From JAEXNA01 sp041676625 (lineage in GTDB: Bacteria; Vulcanimicrobiota; Xenobia; Xenobiales; JADMJV01), in contig JBAYRN010000036.1 of assembly GCA_041676625.1 (NCBI GenBank), positions 1 to 44,576 of the forward strand: a stretch of 44,576 bases of DNA, given 5' to 3'. The translations under genes were made by a program, and so were the position numbers. Positions 1-8,547 of the stretch are shown here, one piece after another; the stretch's first letter is position 1, and each line of letters opens with the position of its first letter. Under the pieces are notes generated by a model. It saw only the letters and a list, made by a program, of their open reading frames with translations. It ran no database searches and was not told where the DNA came from.

Positions 1-143
1 ACCGGATGGCGATTTCGCAAGATGAGGGAATGACGGCCGTCTTTTTTGTCGGTGTCCACTTGAACGGGGTCCGGCAAGACTTCGGCCCAGGCCCCACCCC
101 AGAGCAGTAGTAGCAAGAATATGGAAAAGGTCAGGTGTCGCAT
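1..143 (-). CDS. Secreted protein, N-terminal fragment (cut by window edge)
   Basis: Reading the minus strand from the ATG at 143-141 gives an open frame that runs off the window after about 47 residues. It begins MRHLTFSIFLLLLWGGAWA, a short basic start, a hydrophobic core and an AWA-type cleavage site, so an Sec signal peptide is likely. What follows (EVLPDPVQVDTDKKDGR) is too short to place in a family. The ATG lies 5 nt after the TAA stop of the amidotransferase gene upstream, so the two are probably co-transcribed. Function unknown; the rest lies outside the window. Confidence 0.6.
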   Translation of the reverse strand, partial: MRHLTFSIFLLLLLWGGAWAEVLPDPVQVDTDKKDGRHSLILRNRHP

Positions 144-148
144 CTCGG

Positions 149-904
149 TTATGCCGAAAGCGCTAAGTTCTCCCAGGTCACGCCTCGAGCCTGCCCCACC
201 AATCTCTCGAAGAGCGACTCGAAGCGCGGATCGCTGTGGCGCAGGTCTTCCGGATGAAACTGCACTCCCAGGTGCCGGCCGCAGTGACTGTCCATGGCTT
301 CCACCACTCCGTCTTCCGACCAGGCCGTGGCCTTGAACTCGGGGGCCAACCTCTCTACCGCCTGGTGGTGGCGTGAATTGACCGGAGTGGGACCACTACA
401 CTTTAGCAAAGCGGCGAGCAAGGATTCAGGGTGCAGGGCGATGGTGTGATTAGGGAGAGATTTGAGGCGGGAGTCCTGCCGGGTGGCCTCGGGGAAGTGG
501 TGCTCGGGGTCGCTCACGTGTTGGACGAGGGTGCCTCCGGCGGCCACGTTCATGACCTGCATCCCCCGGCAGATCCCCAGGATGGGTACCCCTCGGCCCA
601 AGGCCCAGCGAGTCCAGCCGATCTGAAATCGGTCCAACTCCAGATCCACCTCCCGCACCTCCGGGTGGGGCGTCTGTCCGTAGAGGGCGGGGTCCACGTC
701 GGCCCCGCCCGGGAGCACCAGGCCCTGGACCTCTTCAAAGCCTCCGTCGAGCAAGAGCAGCACAGGCTCTCCACCGGCCCGGGCCACGGCCGCTCCGATC
801 TCGGTGGCCCCCCGATAGTCTCCGCTGTTTCCCCATAGAGGGTCCCGTGAAAAATAGTCTCGGGGGATGGGTATGCCGATCTTGGGTCTGGCCAGGTGAT
901 CCAT
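149..904 (-). CDS. Gamma-glutamyl-gamma-aminobutyrate hydrolase family protein (class I glutamine amidotransferase, peptidase C26)
   Basis: The 251-residue product has the class I glutamine amidotransferase fold: the loop LPGGADVDP (64-72), the nucleophile elbow GICRGMQ with Cys112, and the FHPE motif with His217 and Glu219, which complete a Cys-His-Glu triad. VNSRHHQAV (175-183) is typical of the PuuD/C26 branch, which hydrolyses gamma-glutamyl amide bonds in the cytoplasm, for example gamma-glutamyl-GABA in putrescine breakdown. Length matches the family (about 250). No other putrescine genes are nearby, so the true substrate is open; related enzymes act on other gamma-glutamyl compounds. 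A purine-rich AAAAGAGA tract precedes the ATG. The gene is followed after 5 nt by the cut-off secreted protein. Confidence 0.85.
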   Translation of the reverse strand: MDHLARPKIGIPIPRDYFSRDPLWGNSGDYRGATEIGAAVARAGGEPVLLLLDGGFEEVQGLVLPGGADVDPALYGQTPHPEVREVDLELDRFQIGWTRWALGRGVPILGICRGMQVMNVAAGGTLVQHVSDPEHHFPEATRQDSRLKSLPNHTIALHPESLLAALLKCSGPTPVNSRHHQAVERLAPEFKATAWSEDGVVEAMDSHCGRHLGVQFHPEDLRHSDPRFESLFERLVGQARGVTWENLALSA

Positions 905-999
905 GGTTCTCTTTTCTCAGGGAAAGTTTCACCCGATCGGTTCGTGGCGGCGGGAAGCCTTCGCTCCGTCTTGAAAGAAAATTTTTCAACAATCGACCC

Positions 1000-1033
1000 A
1001 AAGAAAAAGCCGCGGTCCGAAGACCACGGCTTT
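1000..1033 (-). terminator. Rho-independent terminator of the esterase gene
   Basis: On the minus strand a 12-bp stem AAAGCCGTGGTC / GACCGCGGCTTT (one G-T wobble) closes on a TTCG tetraloop and runs into TTTTTCTTT. It starts about 17 nt after the esterase stop codon, so it should end that transcript before the amidotransferase gene. Confidence 0.85.
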
Positions 1034-1050
1034 GTAGAGGCGGCTACTCT

Positions 1051-1788
1051 TTACAGATAGGCACCCACGTAGTGAGGCATCATGGCGCGCCAGGTGGGCC
1101 AGTCGTGGGGCATGTCGTAGCCCCAAAGGTCCAGTTTGTGGGGGATCCCTTTGGAGGACAGGGTTGCGCTCAGCCAGCGAGAGGCATCGGGCTTTTCGTA
1201 GTCGCCCTGACCGCTCAGGATGTAGATGTGGCGCTTGTTCTGCAGCATAGGGAGGTAGTGATCGTCCCACAGGTGAGGCAGATACTCGGCCGGGTTGTTG
1301 AAATAGATGTTTTCGTCGTGGTAGCCGTAGCTCTCGTAGTAGTCGCGAATGTCGTAGCCACCGCTCATGGCGATGGTTCCGGCGAAGAGGTCGGGGCGGC
1401 GGAACAGTTGATTGGCGGCGTGGAACGCACCCAAACTGGCTCCCACGGTGATGATGCCGTGATTGCCCTGGCATTTGTGCCAGATGTAAGGGACCACTTC
1501 TTCGGCCACGTAGCGGTTGAAGCCGTTCTGCAGCATGCCCTTGATCTTGGGGTGGCAGTTCTTGTTCAGCCATGCTTCGCGGTTGATTCCGCCGATGGAG
1601 AAAACCCGGATTTTCCCGGCTTTAATGAAAGGCTCTAGAAAGTCGATCATCAAGAAGCGTTCGTGCTCGAGATAGTCGGCGGCGGCGGTGGGGAAGAACA
1701 GCAGCGGCCGACCGTAGTCGCCGTAACTTGCGATGCTCATTTCCATGTTCAGGTTGGGGCTCAACCAGTGGTCTTGTGCTTTGTACAT
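1051..1788 (-). CDS. Putative esterase, alpha/beta-hydrolase fold (esterase D / PF00756 type)
   Basis: The 245-residue protein resembles the putative esterase family that includes S-formylglutathione hydrolase and antigen 85. A nucleophile elbow GASLG (116-120) gives Ser118; GQGDYE (193-198) supplies a likely acid at Asp196, and MPHDW (227-231) supplies His228, so a complete Ser-Asp-His triad is present. There is no signal peptide, so it is probably cytoplasmic. A Shine-Dalgarno AGGAG sits about 6 nt before the ATG. It is divergent from the glgB cluster. Members of this family often lie beside glycogen or trehalose genes; a role in carbohydrate ester removal is inference only. Confidence 0.75.
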   Translation of the reverse strand: MYKAQDHWLSPNLNMEMSIASYGDYGRPLLFFPTAAADYLEHERFLMIDFLEPFIKAGKIRVFSIGGINREAWLNKNCHPKIKGMLQNGFNRYVAEEVVPYIWHKCQGNHGIITVGASLGAFHAANQLFRRPDLFAGTIAMSGGYDIRDYYESYGYHDENIYFNNPAEYLPHLWDDHYLPMLQNKRHIYILSGQGDYEKPDASRWLSATLSSKGIPHKLDLWGYDMPHDWPTWRAMMPHYVGAYL

Positions 1789-1907
1789 TTTTACTCCTGT
1801 GAATCTGCCAGAGGCGTAACCACGCGCCTCATAAAGAAAATCGTGATGCCATGGTTACCCGGTGTCGCAGAAACTAAACCCTCAGTGGCCAGAAAGGAGC
1901 AAAATTT

Positions 1908-2516
1908 ATGCTCAAGAACCCGTTTTCGGTGGACACCAGAGTTTGGCAGAGATATCGCCCCGACCGGCCGGTCGTCACTGTGACCGAGCTTTATAGCTCC
2001 ATGGACGAGTTGGCTCATCGCCTGCATCGGGGCAAACCCCGCCAGGACGAGTTGAAAGAGCAGTCAGCGGCGGCTCCCCGCACATTGCACGAGATCGTGC
2101 AAGAGTCCACCCGAGCCCACAGCCCGCTGGCTCTGGGCGACCAGGCCCTGCAGGTGCTGGAGTTGGGCATGATCACGGGCCTGGTGGACGCCTTACTGAT
2201 GGAGGACGGCCCACCCTGGGAAGAGGATGCCCCCGCCTTCATCCAGGGCCCTTTAGAGTACTCCTGGCGGACCTTGTGGAGCAATCTCAACGACGCCCGC
2301 AGAGTGGCCCACGACAGTTGGAAACAAATGGAGCGAGACGACCTGCACCTGCTCTGGGAGTACGGCCGCCACCAGAACCTGGGCACGCTGGAGCAGGCGG
2401 TGGAGTACCGGGGCAAGGACGATGAGCAGTTTCAGGTCTTTCTGTTGGCCACCTACAAGGCGGGATACGCCATAGGCATCGCCCAGGGCATCTGGCAGTT
2501 TTGCTACCCCGGCTGA
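1908..2516 (+). CDS. Hypothetical protein upstream of glgB
   Basis: A 202-residue soluble, mostly helical and acidic protein that I do not recognise. The start is supported by AAAGGAG 7 nt before the ATG. No signal peptide or membrane segment is visible. The C-terminal part (about 155-202) reads as amphipathic helices with a Gly/Ala-rich end (AGYAIGIAQGIWQF). It lies 55 nt before glgB on the same strand and divergent from the esterase, so it is probably the first gene of a short glycogen-related operon. No catalytic motif is apparent. Confidence 0.6.
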   Translation: MLKNPFSVDTRVWQRYRPDRPVVTVTELYSSMDELAHRLHRGKPRQDELKEQSAAAPRTLHEIVQESTRAHSPLALGDQALQVLELGMITGLVDALLMEDGPPWEEDAPAFIQGPLEYSWRTLWSNLNDARRVAHDSWKQMERDDLHLLWEYGRHQNLGTLEQAVEYRGKDDEQFQVFLLATYKAGYAIGIAQGIWQFCYPG

Positions 2517-2571
2517 AACGGCCTGGAAACATGTCAAGGGGAGATGGATTGCAGCGGTTAAAGAGGCCATC

Positions 2572-4512
2572 ATGCAAGCTGAAAAGGATCCCCGGTTTTC
2601 CGATCTCGACATCTATCTGTGGAACGAAAGCACCCACTACCGCACCTACCAAAAGATGGGGGCGCACTTCTGCACTCAAGACGGGCGGGCGGGGGTTCAC
2701 TTCCGGGTGTGGGCTCCCAACGCCGAATACGTCTCGCTGGTGGGCGACTTTAATGAATGGAACCGGCAGAGTAACCCCATGACCCGCTGCCACGACACGG
2801 GTACCTGGCACACCTTCTATCCGGGGCTGGAGAACGGCACGAACTACAAGTACTACGTGCGTTCGCTCTACAACGACTACGACTCCGAGCGGGCCGACCC
2901 ATACGCCTTTTATTCCCAGATCCGCCCGGAGACCGCCAGTCGAATCTGGAACGTGGATCACTTCGACTGGCAGGATGAAGCCTGGATGGAGAAACGCCGC
3001 AAGCTCGATCTGTACAAGATGCCGCTCAACATCTACGAGGTGCATCTGGGCTCCTGGATGCGCCAGGATGACGACTCCTGGTTGGGATACCGGGAGATCG
3101 CCCCGAGGTTGGCCGAGTACACCCGAGAGATGGGCTACACCCACGTGGAGTTACTACCCATCACCGAGCATCCTTACGACGGCTCCTGGGGCTACCAGGC
3201 CACCGGATACTACGCGCCGACTTCTAGATTCGGCACTCCCGATGACTTCCAGTTTCTGGTGGAGACTCTGCACCAGCACGATATCGGGGTGATCCTGGAC
3301 TGGGTTCCCGCCCACTTCCCCATGGATGGACACGCCCTGGCCTACTTCGACGGTACCCACCTGTACGAGCACGAGGACCCCCGCCGAGGGGTGCACCCGG
3401 AGTGGGGCACCTTCATCTTCAATTGCGGGCGCAGTGAGGTGCGCAACTTCTTGATTTCGAGCGCCCTGTATTGGCTCGACATTTTTCACATCGACGGTAT
3501 CCGGGTGGACGCCGTGGCCTCCATGCTCTATCTGGACTACGGTCGCCAGGACGGCGAGTACTTGCCCAATGAGCATGGTGGTCGCGAAAATTTGGAGGCG
3601 GTTGCTTTCTTGCAGCAGTTCAATAACGCCGTGCAGGAGTTCTATCCCGATGTTTTTACCTGCGCCGAAGAGTCCACTTCCTGGCCCAAGGTCAGCCGGG
3701 GTAGCGACGAGGGCGGACTGGGTTTCACCTTCAAGTGGAACATGGGGTGGATGAACGATACCCTGGAGGTGTTTGAGAAGGATCCCATTCACCGCGCCCA
3801 TCATCACAACAAACTCACCTTCGGGATGACCTATCAGTACTCGGAAAACTTTATGCTGCCCCTCTCCCACGATGAGGTAGTGCACTTGAAGAAGGCTCTG
3901 TTGACCAAAATGCCGGGCCAGGACTGGGAAAGGTTTGCCAATCTGCGCCTACTGCTGGGCTATCAGATCGGCTATCCGGGCAAGAAGTTGAATTTTATGG
4001 GGGTCGAGTTCGGCCAGTGGGGAGAGTGGAATTTTGAAGAGTCGCTGGACTGGCATCTGACCGAGCAGGAGCCCCACCGGGGAGTGCAACGCTGGGTTCG
4101 GGCCATCAACAGACTGTACCGCAGCGAGCCGGCCCTCTACGAGATGGACAGCTGGCCCCAGGGTTTTGAATGGATGGATTGTGACGACTGGCAGCGCAGC
4201 CTGCTCAGCTTTGTTCGTTTTTCCGAAGGGGGCAGCGAAGGCCTGTTGTTCGTCTTGAACCTCACCCCGGTTCCTCGGCCCGAGTACCGGGTGGGAGTGC
4301 CCTGGGAGGGAGAATGGACCTTGCTGCTGAGCTCGGACGAGAAGCGCTTCGGCGGCAACAGTCGGGATCTGCCGGAGACCGTGGTGGTGCAGACCGAGCC
4401 TGTCGAATGCCACGGTCGGACAAACTCGCTGCAAGTGGATCTACCCCCGTTGGCGGTTCTGATCTTCAAGAGCAAATATTCAAAAAAATCTCAAGGGAAT
4501 GAATTGGGCTAG
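2572..4512 (+). CDS. glgB: 1,4-alpha-glucan branching enzyme
   Basis: GlgB cuts alpha-1,4 glucan chains and re-attaches the piece through an alpha-1,6 bond, making glycogen branches in the cytoplasm. The 646 residues start with a CBM48 module (VHFRVWAPNAEYVSLVGDFNEWN, about 43-65) followed by a GH13 barrel with all four conserved regions: DWVPAHFP (Asp243), RVDAV (nucleophile Asp313), AEEST (acid/base among Glu366/367) and LSHDE (Asp434). Length fits the short, plant/animal-like group of branching enzymes. A GAGG element lies about 6 nt before the ATG. No other glycogen genes (glgA, glgC, glgP) are in the window. The GH-A-like lipoprotein gene starts 18 nt downstream. Confidence 0.96.
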   Translation: MQAEKDPRFSDLDIYLWNESTHYRTYQKMGAHFCTQDGRAGVHFRVWAPNAEYVSLVGDFNEWNRQSNPMTRCHDTGTWHTFYPGLENGTNYKYYVRSLYNDYDSERADPYAFYSQIRPETASRIWNVDHFDWQDEAWMEKRRKLDLYKMPLNIYEVHLGSWMRQDDDSWLGYREIAPRLAEYTREMGYTHVELLPITEHPYDGSWGYQATGYYAPTSRFGTPDDFQFLVETLHQHDIGVILDWVPAHFPMDGHALAYFDGTHLYEHEDPRRGVHPEWGTFIFNCGRSEVRNFLISSALYWLDIFHIDGIRVDAVASMLYLDYGRQDGEYLPNEHGGRENLEAVAFLQQFNNAVQEFYPDVFTCAEESTSWPKVSRGSDEGGLGFTFKWNMGWMNDTLEVFEKDPIHRAHHHNKLTFGMTYQYSENFMLPLSHDEVVHLKKALLTKMPGQDWERFANLRLLLGYQIGYPGKKLNFMGVEFGQWGEWNFEESLDWHLTEQEPHRGVQRWVRAINRLYRSEPALYEMDSWPQGFEWMDCDDWQRSLLSFVRFSEGGSEGLLFVLNLTPVPRPEYRVGVPWEGEWTLLLSSDEKRFGGNSRDLPETVVVQTEPVECHGRTNSLQVDLPPLAVLIFKSKYSKKSQGNELG

Positions 4513-4530
4513 TACGAACCTAACGCGCCT

Positions 4531-6441
4531 GTGAAAAAGACCACTCGAAACAATCGAAAGATTTTTGCCCTGGGCGGGCTCGCCCTTATGACCGCAGCAG
4601 TGATAGGCTGCAGCTCTGATTCCAATGAGTTTGTGCATTCGGGTGGTACCCCTCCTCCGGCGGTTTTTCGAGTGATAGAGCCGGGACCGATCTCCAATGA
4701 GAAGGGTTCGGTGGACACTCTGGAGATGAAAGCCTTCGACGCCGGCGGAAACCTGGTGGCCGGCCCCACCGAGGTCCTGTTTTCGACCACCACCGACTTT
4801 CCACCCCTGCCCACCACGGCCGCTCGGGTGGAGCTCGACTATCTTCGAAACGGCGGCTATCCACTGTTTCGAGCGAATCTGGATGTGGCCGACAGCGGCC
4901 AGGGGTTCCTGGGGCAGTCCAGCAACGACGGAGTGGTGGTCAATGGGGTGGCTGATGATCCGGATGAGAAGCCGGTTTCCGGGCCCACCACAGCCTGGAG
5001 TATCAATAATGATGGGGCGGGAACGTTTCGCCTGGTCCAGACCCACACCGACGCTACCGGAAAAGAAACCACTCAGCCTGACTTTCGGATCAAGGGGGTC
5101 TGTTACTCCCCCTCCCCGATCAACGTGGTGGGTGATGGAGCACCGAACATCGGAGACTTCTTTATCGATAACGTGACCCGGCCCGGGGACAAGAGCCAGG
5201 TGGACTTTTACAACTGGTTCGCTCTGTGGGGGACTCGCAAATATCTCTACACCTTTGAAGACCAGCCTCTCTATTCCCGGGGAGACCTGGACAAGATTCG
5301 CGGCCTGGGAGCCAACAGCCTCAGGGTTTACTCGTTTCTTTCCCGCCACCAGGGAGACCCGGCGGTGCCGAACTCGGTGCAGTATCCGGACCCGGAGACC
5401 TCTTACCACCACACCCACACCCAGTTTCTGGATGAGTGCTACAACAACGGGAAGGACCCGCTGTACGTGATGGTCGGAATCCCCACCCCGTCGGACCTCT
5501 GGTATCTGTCGCTCAAAGACAAGACGCCCGCGAAAATGAAGCTTTATCTAAAGAACTTACAAGAGGTGGTCCAAGACGTGGGCGATCACCCGGCCGTGAT
5601 CGGATTCTGTTTGGTCAACGAGATCAACGAAGCCCAGCACGCTTATCCGGGGATGCAAGCCGATAAACCAGAGACCGCTCAGGTCAACGAAAATTCCGAT
5701 TACTACTGGGGACGAATGAAGGCTTACAGCGATCAGACCAAGACCACTGCCCCCGACAAACTGGTGGGAGCGGCTTTTCACGATTTTCGAGAGATCGCCC
5801 AGTACGTCTCGGAAGTGCCCACAACTGGCTCAACTTATCTGGAGCAGTTGACCAATCTGGATTTCGCCGGGGTGAATACCTATCACCGGGGCGATTATCC
5901 CGACGTTTTCACACGAGGTTGGCTGGCCATTCCACCGGAGAAAAGAAAGCCTTTGATCTGGACTGAGCTGGGCTTTTCGGCCACCACTCGCCCCGACATC
6001 AGCGATCCCCTTACCGGCTTTGGAGATACCGCCGAAAGCCGCCAGAGAACCGCTGACGCTTTGAAACAGCAGCTTCCCAAGGCCCACGCCAACGAAGGCG
6101 TACTGGGGATGTACTACTTTGAATACTGCGACGAATGGTGGAAGCAGGGCGAAGACTCCTACACCGCGCCCAACCCGTTCGATCCTAACAACACCATTCA
6201 GGTACGGCGAGCCGATCGCTGGTACGGTGGTCCCCCGGACGGCGGTTTCCCCAACGGTACCCACGACCAGGAGGGCTTCGGACTCTTCTCGGTCAAGCGC
6301 TACGGCAATCTGGCCAATAATGCCACGGTGCTCAACGCGGCCAACAACGGACCGGACGGTCGGGTGGATATCCACACCGAGCGCACCGAGATCACTTCGG
6401 TCCTGAAAGATTTCTGGAAAACCTTGACTCCCCGGAGTTAG
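4531..6441 (+). CDS. Lipoprotein with clan GH-A-like glycoside hydrolase barrel
   Basis: A GTG-started 636-residue protein. Residues 1-26 are a lipoprotein signal ending VIGC with Cys27, so it should be membrane-anchored outside the cytoplasm. Residues about 30-180 look like beta-rich material, and from about 230 there is a TIM-barrel pattern: the LRVYSF strand, a DHPAVIGFCLVNEIN segment with Glu364 as probable acid/base, and WTELGF with Glu479 as probable nucleophile, followed by YYFEYCDEWW. This spacing is that of clan GH-A retaining glycosidases or glucanosyltransferases (GH2/GH5/GH72-like). The substrate cannot be read from sequence. No clear ribosome site precedes the GTG, and the gene begins 18 nt after glgB, so coupling is likely. 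It converges on the kinase-like gene with a 3-nt gap. Confidence 0.75.
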   Translation: MKKTTRNNRKIFALGGLALMTAAVIGCSSDSNEFVHSGGTPPPAVFRVIEPGPISNEKGSVDTLEMKAFDAGGNLVAGPTEVLFSTTTDFPPLPTTAARVELDYLRNGGYPLFRANLDVADSGQGFLGQSSNDGVVVNGVADDPDEKPVSGPTTAWSINNDGAGTFRLVQTHTDATGKETTQPDFRIKGVCYSPSPINVVGDGAPNIGDFFIDNVTRPGDKSQVDFYNWFALWGTRKYLYTFEDQPLYSRGDLDKIRGLGANSLRVYSFLSRHQGDPAVPNSVQYPDPETSYHHTHTQFLDECYNNGKDPLYVMVGIPTPSDLWYLSLKDKTPAKMKLYLKNLQEVVQDVGDHPAVIGFCLVNEINEAQHAYPGMQADKPETAQVNENSDYYWGRMKAYSDQTKTTAPDKLVGAAFHDFREIAQYVSEVPTTGSTYLEQLTNLDFAGVNTYHRGDYPDVFTRGWLAIPPEKRKPLIWTELGFSATTRPDISDPLTGFGDTAESRQRTADALKQQLPKAHANEGVLGMYYFEYCDEWWKQGEDSYTAPNPFDPNNTIQVRRADRWYGGPPDGGFPNGTHDQEGFGLFSVKRYGNLANNATVLNAANNGPDGRVDIHTERTEITSVLKDFWKTLTPRS

Positions 6442-6444
6442 GGT

Positions 6445-8547
6445 TCAGGCGAGTTCGTCGACCTTGAAGCTACTGATAGCTTTGAGGCAGGCCTTGCGAA
6501 CGGCCAGGAGGTGATCGTCGGAGGTGGCAAATCCGAGGACACCTCCGGCCAAGGAGGCCGCTTTCATCAGGGCCGCCAGGGCTGTATTCTTGAGAAAGAT
6601 GAGGCCTGGGGCGGCCATTCCGCTAAAGAAGATCAGTAGGAGCGGTGCCCCCAGCATGCCCACGACGGTCTTCGATTTGGGGGCAGCTTCGGTGGGGTTT
6701 TCTTCCCAAAATTCGGTCATTTTCCGTTCGGCGAAGGAAACGATCTGCTCCAGTTCTTTGATCGGTCGCAGTCGGTTGAGGGAGACAAAATCGGGAAGCT
6801 TCAATTTTAGTCCGGATGGGTCGCACTCCAGACCGTCTCCGTTGATGTGGATGTCCAACTGCAGGGAGAGCTTCTTCTCCAGAAACTTTTCGCCGCACAG
6901 CACCCCCCGTCGGTACCACAGGATACGGCTGGGGCGTCGCAAGAAGTGGTACCCGAACTTGGTCGCCCTCTCCAGTTCGTTCTCCCCGGGAGAGATGTAG
7001 CACCTTACATCCACGTGGGAGCGGGTGAGTTTGTCTCCCCGGGGGGCAAAGGTTGTCAGGGCCTCCCTTTTGTTTGTCTTTTCAGGGGCGGCTACCAGTT
7101 TGTAGCCACCCTTGAGGGGTAGGCTGGCCGAGACCAGGTAGAGTTCCACCACGTCCTTGGGGAGGTCGGTGATATCCACGTTGCGGCCCGGTTCCAGGGG
7201 TTTTTTGTCAATGGTGATGGGCACCTCGCACAAGCGAGTCTTGCGCACCAGTCGTACCAGTTCGTCGGCGGCCTGGGCGGCGCGTTCTCGGGCCTTCCCT
7301 TCGTAGCGCACCTCCAGGTACATGCCGGAGCGGCCCTGGCTGGGGCCGGATCGGCTTTGCAGACGGCCCCCTTCACAGCTCACGCTCCAGGACTGCTTCC
7401 AATCGTCTAAAGTGAGGCAAAAGCTCCGAAACTCGCCGATCACCCGGAGCCCCGCGGCGATCTCAGCCACCGCCGGATTCTCGATGGGCTGATCGGTGGA
7501 AAGAGCGCTCAGTATCGCCCGGGGCGCGGGCACGTCGGGGGCGGCGAAGCGAAAATCTAGAGCGCAGCTTTCTCTTCCCTGGCGCACCGCCAGCCCTCGC
7601 GCTTTGCCCACGACTGCCGCCTGAACCATTTTCAGGATCCAATCCGGCTTGGCCATGGGCATAAAGGGGCTTGCGGCCCCGAGCATCAAGCGGTCTTGCT
7701 CGGGATACCAGGTAGCCGGACTGGACTCGGGAGATTCCACGAACTCTCCGGCCGCAAAGAGGGCCCTGGTCTCCTCCAGGCTCTGGGGTCGTTCGTCGAC
7801 CGCCAACTGCAGCATCTTTTCCAGGGCCGCCCAAAAGCGCCCGTCCACCTTGACTTCGAGCTCCAGAGGCGTAGGGATGGCGCGGCGCTGGGTGATCCGG
7901 TCCCAGATGGGCGGCAGCTCCGCCCCGGTGACCGCGAAGTAGAGGACGGCCGCCAGTGCATAGAGTTCGGCTCGCAGGTCGAGCTCTCCGCCGCCCATAA
8001 TCTCGGGGGAGCTGAACGGCTCGAATTCGGTTTTCCCTGGGCTATGGGCCGAGACCCCGTAGTCCAGGACCTTCAACACGCCATCGGGGGTCATCACTAT
8101 GTAATCCGGACAGAGGGTGCCCAGGACCAGCCCATGCTCCTGGAGCGTGTCCAAAAGAGAGAGGAGCTGCTCTGCGATGTTCTGGGCCGTGGCCTGGTCT
8201 AAGGGGCTCAAGGAGCGAGCCACCAGCTCTCTTAAGGTGTAGCCCTCGACCCACTCTCTTACCACGAAGAAGCTGGACTCACTCTCGTAGATGTCCACGA
8301 TTCGGGCCAGCGCGGGATGAGCGAGAGCGGCCATCTGTTCCAGTCGTTTGCGTCTCTCGAGAAACTCCGCTTGACGCTCCCGGCGCTCTTCGTGGGGCAG
8401 TTCCTCGAGGCCGCTCTCGTCGACCACCAATTCCAGGACCAGAGGAACCTTCAGGGCTAAATGCCGGACCTTGAAAGCGGTCTTCGATCCGCTCAGCTTT
8501 CGCTCCACCCGATAGGTTTGCTTAAGGGTCTGTCCTTCCCGAAACAT
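6445..8547 (-). CDS. Kinase-like protein, probable pseudokinase with C-terminal membrane hairpin
   Basis: The N-terminal 280 residues follow the bacterial Ser/Thr kinase pattern, from QTLKQTYRVERKL through VVREWVEGYTLREL, but key residues are changed. The catalytic loop (about 8095-8124) reads LGTLCPDYIV where HRDLKPxNI is expected, so the HRD aspartate, lysine and asparagine are missing. The VAIK lysine region reads VLEL. The DFG aspartate survives as DYG and the APE motif as SPE. A long middle part is unassigned. Near the C-terminus a Leu/Phe/Gly-rich stretch (VVGMLGAPLLLIFF, then APGLIFLKNTALAALMKAASLAGG) looks like two membrane segments. The frame is open to a GTG at 8601; I chose the ATG at 8547 because kinase homology starts right there. 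A GGAGG sits 1 nt before another ATG at 8586. Confidence 0.7.
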   Translation of the reverse strand: MFREGQTLKQTYRVERKLSGSKTAFKVRHLALKVPLVLELVVDESGLEELPHEERRERQAEFLERRKRLEQMAALAHPALARIVDIYESESSFFVVREWVEGYTLRELVARSLSPLDQATAQNIAEQLLSLLDTLQEHGLVLGTLCPDYIVMTPDGVLKVLDYGVSAHSPGKTEFEPFSSPEIMGGGELDLRAELYALAAVLYFAVTGAELPPIWDRITQRRAIPTPLELEVKVDGRFWAALEKMLQLAVDERPQSLEETRALFAAGEFVESPESSPATWYPEQDRLMLGAASPFMPMAKPDWILKMVQAAVVGKARGLAVRQGRESCALDFRFAAPDVPAPRAILSALSTDQPIENPAVAEIAAGLRVIGEFRSFCLTLDDWKQSWSVSCEGGRLQSRSGPSQGRSGMYLEVRYEGKARERAAQAADELVRLVRKTRLCEVPITIDKKPLEPGRNVDITDLPKDVVELYLVSASLPLKGGYKLVAAPEKTNKREALTTFAPRGDKLTRSHVDVRCYISPGENELERATKFGYHFLRRPSRILWYRRGVLCGEKFLEKKLSLQLDIHINGDGLECDPSGLKLKLPDFVSLNRLRPIKELEQIVSFAERKMTEFWEENPTEAAPKSKTVVGMLGAPLLLIFFSGMAAPGLIFLKNTALAALMKAASLAGGVLGFATSDDHLLAVRKACLKAISSFKVDELA

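Noticed and set aside
1811..1830. GAGGCG / CGCCTC hairpin in the esterase-202 residue protein gap
   Set aside because: Only 6 bp, no T-run, and no conserved context; too little for a call.
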